Shown here one piece after another: positions 22,333 to 30,893 of a stretch of 64,000 nucleotides of DNA. Source of the DNA: Alopecurus myosuroides (Eukaryota; Streptophyta; Magnoliopsida; Poales; Poaceae); NCBI GenBank assembly GCA_028641055.1, contig CM054060.1:161980696-162044695 (forward strand). The letters are read 5' to 3'. The stretch's first letter is position 1; each line of letters opens with the position of its first letter. The translations under genes and the position numbers were made by a program. The notes beneath the pieces were generated by a model that was given only the letters and a program-made list of their open reading frames with translations, did not search any database and was not told the DNA's origin.

Positions 22333-23370
22333 TGATACGTCTCCAACGTATCTATAATTTTTGATGTTCCATGTTGATATTATACCAATTGCTACATGTT
22401 TTCTATACACTTCATATCATTTTTACGCATTTTCTGGGACTAACCTATTGACAAGATGCCACAGCGTCAGTTTTTGTTTTCTGATGTTTCTGGTTTCAGA
22501 AAAGTTGTTCTGGAAATATTCTCGGAATTGGACGAAACAAAAACCAAAGTCCATTTTTTTCTGTCACGTACACGGAGTCCGGAGGAGACCCGGAGGGGGG
22601 CACCGAGGCGGGCCACACCATAGGGTGGCGCGGCCCCCCTTGGCCGCGTCACCACGTGGTGTGGGCCCCTCGGGCGCCCACCGACATCGCCGTTTCGCCT
22701 ATATAAAGTCTTCCTCGAGAAAACCCTAAACACCCGAGCCTCCATCCACGAAAATTTCTGTAGCCGTCGTCATCGTCAACCCTAGTTTGGGTGGGTTCTG
22801 AAGCTCTCACCGGCACCCTGCTGAGATGGGAAATCATCACCGGAGGGACCTACATCACCATGCCTGCCTCCGGAGTGATGCGTGAGTAGTTCATCCTTGG
22901 ACTACGGGTCCATAGCAGTAGCTAGATGGTTGTCTTCTCCTCCTTTTGTGCCATCATGTTCAGATCTTGTGAGCTGCCTAACATGATCATGATCATCTTA
23001 TTGTAATGTTACATGTTGTGTTTGTTGGGATCGGATGGATATTGAATGCTATGTCAAGTTTATTATAGATCTATCATATTTATGTTATTTGTGATCTTGC
23101 ATGCTCTCCGTTACTAGTAGATGCTCTGGCCAAGTTGATGTTTGTAACTCCGTTAAAAGTATCTTGGTTGTGTTGTGTGCAGATTCCATGTTGCTGCTGA
23201 GCCCGGTAGTGCGTCCTGCCAACATCAACTGTCAACAAGCTTCAGAAGTGATTTCTTTGTCCTACTGGTCCGATTATACTTTGGTTTCTTACTGAGGGAA
23301 AATCTTGCTGTTGTACTCATCGTACCTTCCTCTTGGGGTCTCCCAACGAACGTGTGTCTACACACCATCA
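22333..23370 (+). repeat. Element H 3' LTR with internal deletion
   Basis: This is a 1038-bp LTR against about 1601 bp for its partner. It opens TGATACGTCTCCAACGTATC and ends CTACACACCATCA. Alignment shows about 565 bp missing: the sequence matching left-LTR positions about 16641-17210 is absent between AACTCC (about 23146-23151) and AAAAGTATCTTGG (about 23155). Confidence 0.87.
22699..22708 (+). promoter_or_regulatory. TATA box of element H 3' LTR
   Basis: CTATATAAAG is the counterpart of 16188-16197. If still active it would direct transcription rightwards into the gene island at 23371. Confidence 0.55.
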
Positions 23371-23842
23371 GTTACCTCCCCAGAGCCGAACATGGCGGTG
23401 ACGATGGCTTCTCCCATGGCCTGGAAGACGGTGTAGGAAACCCCATCTCATCCCAGAATTCTTGGATCACATCGTCGTCGTTTTTCCTTCCCTTTCTCGA
23501 GATCCACGTCCACCTAGGCTCCGACGACTCCACGCCAAACGACGGGGCGGACTCCACCGCGAATCCACTTCGTCGAGCACGTCCAACGCCGCATCGAAGG
23601 GTATTTGAGAGCAACACTCGTCGTCCTCCGATGAGAAATCCTCGTGGAGATAAGAGAAACGCGAGCCATTGGAGCTGGAGACCAGCGAGATGCTTGAGCG
23701 AAGCGGTGAGATCCCATGGGGCGACAGAGTCCGCTGCCGCATGCGTCGTGCTTGCCCCCCCCCCCCGCCCCACCCACCACTCATCCTTCACGTCACGAGC
23801 TTGCAACCTCGTCGCACTTCCAAAATTCCTATGAAACTGCAT
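23371..23842 (-). pseudogene. Possible gene relic, right part (split by element H)
   Basis: This is a GC-rich 470-bp segment directly beside H's 3' LTR. Two minus-strand frames are open. 23372-23842 (156 codons) contains DDDVIQEFWDEMGF. 23467-23784 (105 codons) contains SSNGSRFSYLHEDFSSEDDE and IPFDAALDVLDEVDSRW. The serine/acidic wording looks like plant protein sequence, and the two frames may be one protein broken by a frameshift or a splice. A run of 14 C lies near 23755-23768. Joined across H it would continue into 15353-15825. I do not recognise a family. It could be a 5' exon relic of a gene destroyed by H. Confidence 0.3.
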
Positions 23843-25714
23843 TAAGAGACTTGCGTTAGCACATACCTAAGTATCCAACGACGTACCACCACCGACTCGC
23901 ATTTAATAATGAAGGTATAAAAAACATCAATATAGTTACTAGTACGTAAGAAAAGATGTGACATAAGCTGAATTTTAGTTTTACTAAAACAAACTCACAT
24001 TGAAGATTCATCAACATGTCTGACATTATTATTTTTGTACGCATTATATTTAATGCCAACTTTTTATGTATAATATGACCATGTTTGTTTATTATTGACG
24101 TGGAATTAGAGTCAACTCTACTTTTTCATATGCATGTATGTGTAGGTTTAAATGCCCCTCTTTGGCTCATATGATCCTAAAAAAGATATGACAGGGAAAA
24201 ACACAACATTTGTCAACTGGAATATATGTGCAAAATTGATGTTTTGAAAACAATAAAGTCTCGTAAACTTTAGTGTTTGGTTGGGAGAATAAAAAACACG
24301 GCATAACTAATAAACATGGTCAAATCAGAGTCAGGCTATAGAAAAAGTATACATGATGTTATTATGCCACTAAAGAGCTCAATATCATTCTTTAGGTCGA
24401 GCGATTCAAACAAGAAAATGTAGTAGAGTGTAAAATTCCCGTGTTTTTCTTTTACTTTTAGCATAGATGGATTTTTCCTCCGTTTTCACTTCCCTTCATC
24501 GTTTTGAATCATACAAATAAATGGTGATACCAGAAAACGGGCAAAAGAATCTTATTTCTATTTTTTTTCCCACCTTATTACCTTGGAAAGTAAGAGGGCC
24601 GAATTAGACCCCAAACTGATGAAGTTATAAACAACACGATTACACGAATAATAGAACTGAGTGCTTGCACCCACCCAGGTTCGAGTTTCAGCGAGGACCG
24701 AATTAAGGGTATGTTTCGCTTGAAGGAATTTCACGCGAGTTTTTTTGGTTTGTAGGATTCTACTTTGCCTGCATGCAATGCTAAAAGATAAAAAGTGCAG
24801 TGAGTCCACCTCACGATTTTTTCTTCTTTATTTCAATAACAACCATGACATACTCGCAGGAAGTGGAGGTGGGTCTACACATTGAGAAGAGTTGGAAGTG
24901 CATTTGTAGCAACAAAAAAGGAAATTTATCATTATGGTGAAAACAACAGGGTCGAAACTTACTAGGACGTGCATCGACTTCTCCCCGCATTAACTTGAGC
25001 GCAAAGGCGTTTTGGTTGGGAGTGGAGAAACGAAACTGGCCCTCCCCCGAGCAGTTATCGCGTGCCGGGATGCACCCATCATTTTACTCATCAGCATCGC
25101 GCATATGCCGTGCTTTGCAGTTGCAGGGACGCCTCGCCGGCCGTCGTGAACGGGTCTTGCTCTGCCCGTATCGCCGACGGGACATCGATCTGAAGGGCTC
25201 GGCAAAGAGGGCATGGGCGCGGTAAGAACCAAAACTGGGACGTGCGTTTCCGTTCATTGTGGGAAAACAGCTGGACGGATGCATGCATGCCTAGTGCAAA
25301 GTTAAATCGACAGAAACCACAACCATTTCGTCCACATGAATACAAATTGTAAATGCGCAACCAAATACTACTCCTACTCGGAGTAACGCCCCCGGTGGAG
25401 TTTTCTGCGAGAAATTAAAGAGACACTTCAGAAAGTCCCCAAAATGTAGCCAAGAGGAATGGCACCACATCACCATGATCATAAAGCTCACAGAACAGGA
25501 ACGATATCCAATAAGCTTAATTTCCATCCCGAAAAGATGAACTAGTACTGACTACTGATTAGTAGCATGATTGACTAGATAGAGGCAAATAAAGACTAGG
25601 CAATCTTGAAGCCAAAACGACTAGCTAATTTGTCCGATGATTGCATGTAGAACGTTGGGCGCACATCGCATGCACTCTCGGTAGGTCCAGGAGCGTCGCG
25701 GGCGGCCGGACACA
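23843..25714. other. Intergenic, downstream of the ERF gene
   Basis: About 1.9 kb without a supported gene. 23843-24980 is AT-rich. 24990-25260 is a GC-richer island with short open frames on both strands, none of which looks like a known protein. 25260-25714 is the 3' flank of the ERF gene, where a 3' UTR would lie. No confident polyadenylation signal was located. Confidence 0.5.
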
Positions 25715-26590
25715 TCAGGGCCAGCTGCTGCGGCCCATGGCAGACGGCGCCGTCACCACCTGCAGGAACGCCGGGTACTGGATCACGTCCTCCAGGAGGC
25801 CCTGCGAGAGCATTGGGAAATCGCCATCGTCCCCGCACACATCCTCGCCGGCGCAACAGGAGGGCAGGCCGCCGAACGCCTCGTGGCTCGCCGGCCACGC
25901 CAAGGCGGGCTCGGTGGTGCGGTCGTGGTCGCGCGGTCGCCTGCTCGCGTGGAATCCCTGCACCACGTCCTGCAGCAGCCCCGTCTCCGGCGGGTCTCGC
26001 CCTTGCAGGACGCCGGTCCAGTCCCAGCCGTCGTCTTCGTCCGCACCCGGAGCAGACGACGACGCCGAGGCCGTGGTGGCGTCTGGCGTGGCGACCGTAG
26101 CGGCGGACGATGCGGCGTGGGGAGGAGGCGGCGGCGGAGTGGGGGTCGGCGGAGAAAGGGGATCGGCGTGAGCGTGGGCGTGGCCGTGGCCGGCGTGATG
26201 GAGCAAGACGCAGCCGTGCGGGGAGGAGCTCATGAGGTTGTGGAGGATGATGGTGTTGAGATGTGGCGCCTGCGGTGGGTGCGCCGTCGGCTGGCCCCAC
26301 GGCCAGTACCCTGCCGCGGACGTCCAGGCCTCGGTGGGGGCGACGGGGAAGTTGGTGCGGGCCTTGGCGCCCCGCATGAAGCGCGCGGCGACGTCGTAGG
26401 CGCAGGCGGCCTGCTCGGCCGTGTCGTACGTGCCTAACCAGCGCCGCGCCTTGGACACGGGGTCACGGATCTCCGCCGCGAACCTGCCCCACGGCCGGCG
26501 CCGCACCCCGCGGTACTGCATGCCGGTCGGGGACCCGCCGACGGAGGCCGTGGAGGAGCGCTTGCTCCTGTGGCGGTGCGCGTCGTCCAT
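25715..26590 (-). CDS. AP2/ERF-domain transcription factor (ERF subfamily, ESR/DRN-like)
   Basis: This is a 291-residue intact, intronless gene, as is usual for ERF genes. It encodes a nuclear DNA-binding regulator expected to bind GCC-box-type sites. One AP2 domain spans about residues 26-82, with [19 protein letters not shown] (the Ala/Asp pair that marks the ERF subfamily), the [18 protein letters not shown] helix region, and the ending KARTNF. A basic N-terminus (HRHRSKRSS) could serve nuclear import. The middle is His/Ala/Pro-rich low complexity. Two short C-terminal motifs stand out, [11 protein letters not shown] (about 205-215) and [14 protein letters not shown] (about 263-276). Those motifs and the domain wording suggest group VIII-b (ESR/DRN relatives of shoot-meristem and spikelet regulators); this subgroup is inferred. 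The ATG at 26590 is chosen because it is the first in frame and lies about 80 bp below the predicted start of transcription. GC-rich codon use contrasts with the surrounding transposons. Confidence 0.92.
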   Translation of the reverse strand: MDDAHRHRSKRSSTASVGGSPTGMQYRGVRRRPWGRFAAEIRDPVSKARRWLGTYDTAEQAACAYDVAARFMRGAKARTNFPVAPTEAWTSAAGYWPWGQPTAHPPQAPHLNTIILHNLMSSSPHGCVLLHHAGHGHAHAHADPLSPPTPTPPPPPPHAASSAATVATPDATTASASSSAPGADEDDGWDWTGVLQGRDPPETGLLQDVVQGFHASRRPRDHDRTTEPALAWPASHEAFGGLPSCCAGEDVCGDDGDFPMLSQGLLEDVIQYPAFLQVVTAPSAMGRSSWP

Positions 26591-26696
26591 GCTGTGGAAT
26601 GGCTTTGCGGCGCGCTAGCCTGTGTGCGGGCTTGTGCTTAGTTGTTGTGTTCGGACTTGGGAGTGTGTGTGAGGATGATGACCCGCGGGCACGCGG

Positions 26697-26705
26697 CTTA
26701 TATAG
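26697..26705 (-). promoter_or_regulatory. TATA box of the ERF gene
   Basis: The minus strand reads CTATATAAG, about 107 bp upstream of the ATG at 26590. Transcription would start near 26670, leaving a 5' UTR of about 80 bp. The flanking 26640-26760 is GC-rich, unlike the sequence further upstream. Confidence 0.75.
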
Positions 26706-27029
26706 AGGGAGCTAGTGCAAGGGAGGGAAGGGGACGGGCTACACGGTCCACTTGAGCATGACTTGTGGTGTGTTGCCTCGGCCATTGTCTTCTTTCTGTC
26801 CTTTCTTCCTCCAAGAACAGCCTAGTCTTTTTCTTTCACAACCTAGTCCTTAATTTGGAAGGGAAGGAGTATGTGGATTTTTTTATTTGCATATTACAAC
26901 ATGTAGACCCATAAGCATAATACACACACTACACCGCATACGAAGAATAACTTACAAAATGACAAAATTGCACATATTTGATTGCCCTTTGACACAAATG
27001 TTGACAGGTGGGTCCATAGACACAGTAGT
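26706..27029. other. Upstream region of the ERF gene
   Basis: About 320 bp between the TATA box and the retroposon TSD, probably proximal promoter. It is pyrimidine-rich around 26785-26850 and AT-rich further out. I see no gene in it. Confidence 0.45.
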
Positions 27030-27041
27030 GAGTCATTTTGT
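27030..27041. repeat. Left TSD of the retroposon (GAGTCATTTTGT)
   Basis: This 12-bp sequence is repeated exactly at 28151-28162, as expected for target-primed reverse transcription by a LINE machinery. Confidence 0.88.
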
Positions 27042-28150
27042 GGCAAAGAAAAAACATTACCCAACCTCCTCTCGCGTCCGCCCCGCGCGGCGGCCGAGGG
27101 GGGCCCTGGTCTCCACCGCCGCCAGCCCCTCTACTCGCTCCCCTCCTCCCTCGTCACCGCGAGAAGGGATCTCTCCCGTCTCGGCGGCGGCGGGGATCTC
27201 TCCCGTTCCTACGCCCAAGGATGCCGGCGCGGGTTGGGTCCTAGGTCGGGCGTGGCGCTGCAGCCGGCAACACGGCGTGGATGCTCCTGCGGCGGCATGA
27301 CGGAAGGCTTTCGGCCTCCTCTAGGCAGATCGGAGGAGCGTTGATCTCCCTCTACCACGACTCGGCCCCTACGGTTGCGGTTCGCGGATTGGATCCTGGC
27401 GGATCTAGGAGGTGAAGACGGCGGACGGTGAAATTCGGGCTCTTGTCAGTGATTGTGGCGCCCGTGGGTGTCGCCACTTGTGGCAGGAGTTGCTGCTGCT
27501 AATCACTCGTCTCCTGCACGTGTTTCAGGGGAAACCCTAGATCCGGTATAACCAGATCGGACAAAGACGGCACCTTCGGTGCCGTTTATCCCCTTGGAGG
27601 TTTCGTTTTTTGGAACACGGGTTGCCTGGAGGGGGTCTGTTGGTGGTGCGGTGTTTCATCTTCGTCGAACATGGCGAGTCTTGGCGGCGTGGAGCCACGG
27701 AGTCACAGCGATGGACGCGCGCAAGAAGGTGCTGTTGTTTGGCGCGAGGGCGGCGTCGATGGCACGCATGGCAAGGTTTCTGCATTGATCTCTCCACAAG
27801 ATCGTTTTGAAGATGTTGGCGGCAGCGGCTTCCGAGTGTGCATATCGGTGTATACTGCGGGTTAGCTGAACCGGATATGTGCTCCCAGTTCGTTATCGGG
27901 CGGCTTGATGGAAGCAACCGGATTAGATGATGCGCGTTGGTGTGTTAGTTCAGAGCATCAGCCCCGATTATGACTACCCCCTTCATCAAGAGTTCGTAGG
28001 TGAGGCGATGTTCGTCAGTCAGGTGACTTTTGGTTGATCCTTGTAACTCCTTGTAAGACTTCGTGATTCGTTTTTATTATTAATAGAAAAAACGGATGTG
28101 TGCATCGTTTTGATGAAGAGGACGTGGCAAAATCTCCATTTCTAAAAAAA
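27042..28150 (+). mobile_element. LINE/SINE-like retroposon, 1.1 kb
   Basis: This is 1109 bp bounded by a perfect 12-bp TSD and ending in a short A tract (CTAAAAAAA), in plus orientation. The 5' two thirds are very GC-rich (GCGGCGGCC and GGCGGCGGCGGGG phrases). The 3' end reads CTTGTAACTCCTTGTAAGACTT, then TTAATAGAAAAAACGG, then GTGTGCATCGTTTTGATG, which I know as a typical 3' end of grass LINE-type elements. Short open frames (26887-27300, 26982-27344, 27579-27788) show no reverse transcriptase or endonuclease motifs. It is either a 5'-truncated or internally deleted LINE, or a non-autonomous element mobilised by one. It sits upstream of the ERF gene promoter. Confidence 0.75.
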
Positions 28151-28162
28151 GAGTCATTTTGT
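28151..28162. repeat. Right TSD of the retroposon (GAGTCATTTTGT)
   Basis: Exact 12-bp copy of 27030-27041, directly after the terminal A tract. Confidence 0.88.
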
Positions 28163-28975
28163 CATAAACAAACAATGATGAGTTACCCAAACACAAAAAA
28201 GATACAACGATGAGTTACTTCGTCAAATTTCTTGCATACGAACTAAAGAGTAAAGACGAAGTCAGCGAGCTTCAATGTTAACAATGTCATCACCTACGTC
28301 TTGTTGTCGACGCATACGTCCAATGGTAGAGCTTGACCAAGATTTTAGAATGGGGCCAGACGAGAGTGCAAAACTAAAATTGGGCGATGATGAATGCAAG
28401 AAGCCGTTAATGCTAGCTAGCTGTGCACTGCGTAACTCGCTCACGACACAACTTTTAGCAAAAAGAAACGTTCTAATTCAATGAAGGCTATTCAAAAGGG
28501 TATTTGATGGATACATGGCGCTCAAAATGGTGTGGAGGCGCGAGATTCTGTGGTATATGAGTGCGGCGACTTGTAGACGGTACTAATATGAACTATGCTC
28601 AACCAGTTTGGATGACACTTTAGCAATAACATTATTGATACATAAGTACACCATTTAATATGCCTTCCACTTTATTTTTGTAGTTTCATCTACTTCGCGG
28701 TTTATTAAGATTTTTGGTTTAGTGAAAGTGTTGCACTAATCGGCTTAGTGAAAAAAGGAATTCCCATCTAGTGAGAAGTGTTGCACTTTTCATATATCAA
28801 CGGCGCGCTTTTGAAATATTCAATTAAGACTTAAGCCTGTCTTATGGACTGAGAATTAGGAAAATCGATATTTTACTGTAGTTCTGTATGGATTTGAAAC
28901 TTTGTGATGAATATGATTGCATGCATATATTGATGTATATGTTATCGGGATTCTGTCCTTTTCAAGAATAAAATG
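28163..28975. other. Intergenic
   Basis: About 810 bp of mostly AT-rich DNA. Two overlapping short open frames lie at 28262-28484 on opposite strands (the minus one contains LASINGFLHSSSPNFSFALSS). Neither resembles a known protein and I do not call a gene. Confidence 0.45.
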
Positions 28976-28977
28976 TA

Positions 28978-29137
28978 CTTCCTCTATCAAAATATAAGAT
29001 GTTTTAGCGTTTTCTAGAAAAAAACGTATCAAGACATGTTTTAGTGTGTAGATTCATATGCATCTTACAGTAAAACACGTCTAGATACGTGTTGTCTAGA
29101 AAACGGTGAAACATCTTACATTTCGATATGGAGCGAG
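28978..29137. mobile_element. Stowaway (Tc1/Mariner) MITE, 160 bp
   Basis: The element is flanked by TA on both sides (28976-28977 and 29138-29139). The terminal inverted repeats are imperfect: the left end CTTCCTCTATCAAAATATAAGA pairs with the right end, whose reverse complement is CTCGCTCCATATCGAAATGT. This is a mutated form of the CTCCCTCCGT terminus of Triticeae Stowaway elements. It has no coding capacity. The length fits the roughly 160-bp Stowaway families. It is non-autonomous and moved by a Mariner transposase in trans. Confidence 0.85.
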
Positions 29138-29139
29138 TA

Positions 29140-29663
29140 TTTTTTTTACATATGCATAACATGAAAAATCTGGAATTTAATACATGGGTGAGCTTGGACA
29201 AATCCATCTCACTTGTCTTATGTTACTGTTGTGATCCCAAAGTAGAAGGGATTGTGCAGATAACAACAAATATTTGGCTCAACAAAGAATCAAGATTTAC
29301 CAAACAGGTAGGAATATCACCCCTTCCACCAAGTTAATGGCACCTGCACACAAGACACAAACGGAGCGACTCTACGTCCGATGATTCCTGTTCGACATAT
29401 GTACGATGGTCCAATCACACGGACACGAACTGTTAACCGAGTGAATCTGACGGACCATGTCGTACTTTGGACGTACGTCGGACAAAATTTGTCGTACATA
29501 TAGCAAGACTCGGACACGAAACCAACTTGTACCCAACATACAAAAAGGTCCTTGTTCTCCTAGCTACAAAAATTGAATGTATAATGTGGATGTAATTGAT
29601 GAAATACAAATAAAGTAAAAAAAACATACGAGCGGGCAAGTGCTAGTTTAACCATGTAAAAAG
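29140..29663. other. Intergenic with a small imperfect inverted repeat
   Basis: About 520 bp without a gene. GTACGATGGTCC (about 29400-29412) faces GGACCATGTCGTAC (about 29453-29466), giving an imperfect hairpin, and CGGACACGAA occurs twice. This could be part of an old DNA transposon, but no ends or TSD can be defined. Confidence 0.35.
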
Positions 29664-29937
29664 ATAAAACAGGGGGTCGTAGTTTCACTAGAGATATCTC
29701 TCCATAAAGATAGAACAATGTTGGGTGACAAATTACACCTCGTCAATTGTCAGCATTGGAAACAGACATTATTGTAAATTACATCCACAATATATAGACC
29801 TTTACTAAACCGCACATATAACTAATACTCCACTTCGAGACCTCTATATAACATGCATCTCTAGAAATTAAGTTCATGCCAAAGTATTTACTTAAGCAGA
29901 TTGACATAATATAAATAGTATCAGATGTGTCATTCCT
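29664..29937 (-). mobile_element. Decayed LTR fragment of the palindrome family
   Basis: The phrases GGGGGTCGTAGTTTCACTAG, TATCTCTCCATAAAG and GGGTGACAAATTACA align with 30297-30365 of the next fragment and with 14085-14160 of F's LTR. Divergence is high. Boundaries are approximate. Confidence 0.6.
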
Positions 29938-30893
29938 TGTTAGCGTGATCACACATCCGTTGGGAAACCCCAAGATGAATGTATGATGTAGTCCAGTAGT
30001 AAATTTCCCCCAAGTTAGGAATCATGGTGATCAATCTAGTAGGATTTCGTAGTCTCTCAGTAGGTTGTTTGTTGTCTGGAAGTTCAACAAACGTGGACCT
30101 GCATGCATACACACACACACACAAACCCTCTCTTACTCTCAACTTTCCGAAAAGTTTTTCAATCTTCCCCTCTTGCTGAAAAATAGAGAATTAATTGTAT
30201 TGAATGGTTGAAGAATATTAAATGAAAACAGAACGACGGGAAAATGATGATGAAAGCGAGTAAATAAGGTGGTAATCAATGAGGAAAATATGACCGGGGG
30301 CCATAGTTTCACTAGTGGTGTCTCTCCTAGAAACAATAAACATGATGGGTGAAAAAATTACAGCTGGATAATTAACAAATTGGAGCATATAATAATACTA
30401 TTATGACAAAATATAGTTCATATGTTCTAACATTGTACGCATTACGTCAAGTTTTATAGACCGCCATCTGACGGGTCTACTACTAAAAGTCCACCTTTAG
30501 CCATAAATCCATCAAATCTCGTTAGTATTAAGTTGAAACAGTGAAGTGAATGTGTGTGTGAAATAGACAAATGCATTAAGAATAATACGTAATGTAAGTA
30601 ATAGTTATTATCTGTAGACCAGAACACCGCTGTTTTCTTCCTAGTGGAAATAACACATCCTCCACCTTACAACATTTCTGTCACTCGAGCGCACATGCAA
30701 AGGAGGCACGGACCCACTATCTATCATATAAACCCTCTCTTGGAGGTGCATACAATAACTTGGCCAAGACAATCATACACATCGGAGAGCATTGCAAGAA
30801 AAAATTAAAACACTAAAAATATAAGTGAAGGACAAAAAATACATGAACAAAGTAATCATAATTTCAATGGTTCATCGGATCCCAACAAACAGA
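29938..30893 (-). mobile_element. Truncated LTR fragment I, palindrome family
   Basis: A minus-strand LTR begins TGTTAGCGTGATCACACATC and matches F's LTR (13715 onward) through the CCCCAAG...TGATGTAGTC region, the TTTCTCTAGTGG-type region and CATCGGATCCCAACAAACA. It stops at about 30893, where element J sequence begins, so its outer half with the palindrome is lost. It includes an (AC)n tract at about 30107-30122. Confidence 0.75.

Larger units (their letters stand above)
15826..23370 (+). mobile_element. Element H: non-autonomous Gypsy element (Sabrina-like)
   Basis: This 7545-bp plus-strand element has LTRs 15826-17426 and 22333-23370, a degenerate tRNA-Asp PBS, broken gag and retropepsin frames, a 2.5 kb 3' non-coding region, and a polypurine tract. 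There is no reverse transcriptase, RNase H or integrase. The flanks are GTGTC (15821-15825) and GTTAC (23371-23375), only 3 of 5 identical, so the TSD is decayed or the right edge is slightly altered. LTR termini and size fit the Sabrina group as I recall it. The element is old, judging by many LTR differences and frameshifts. Confidence 0.88.

Noticed and set aside
24990..25260. Possible DNA transposon around the GC-rich patch (TTTTGGTTG facing CCAAAAC)
   Set aside because: The inverted match is only about 8-9 bp and no TSD or consistent ends could be found.
25596..26300. Long open frame overlapping the ERF gene (and plus-strand frames at 25641-26437)
   Set aside because: Arg/Pro-rich shadow frames of a GC-rich coding region; only the 25715-26590 frame has a conserved AP2 domain and a sensible start.
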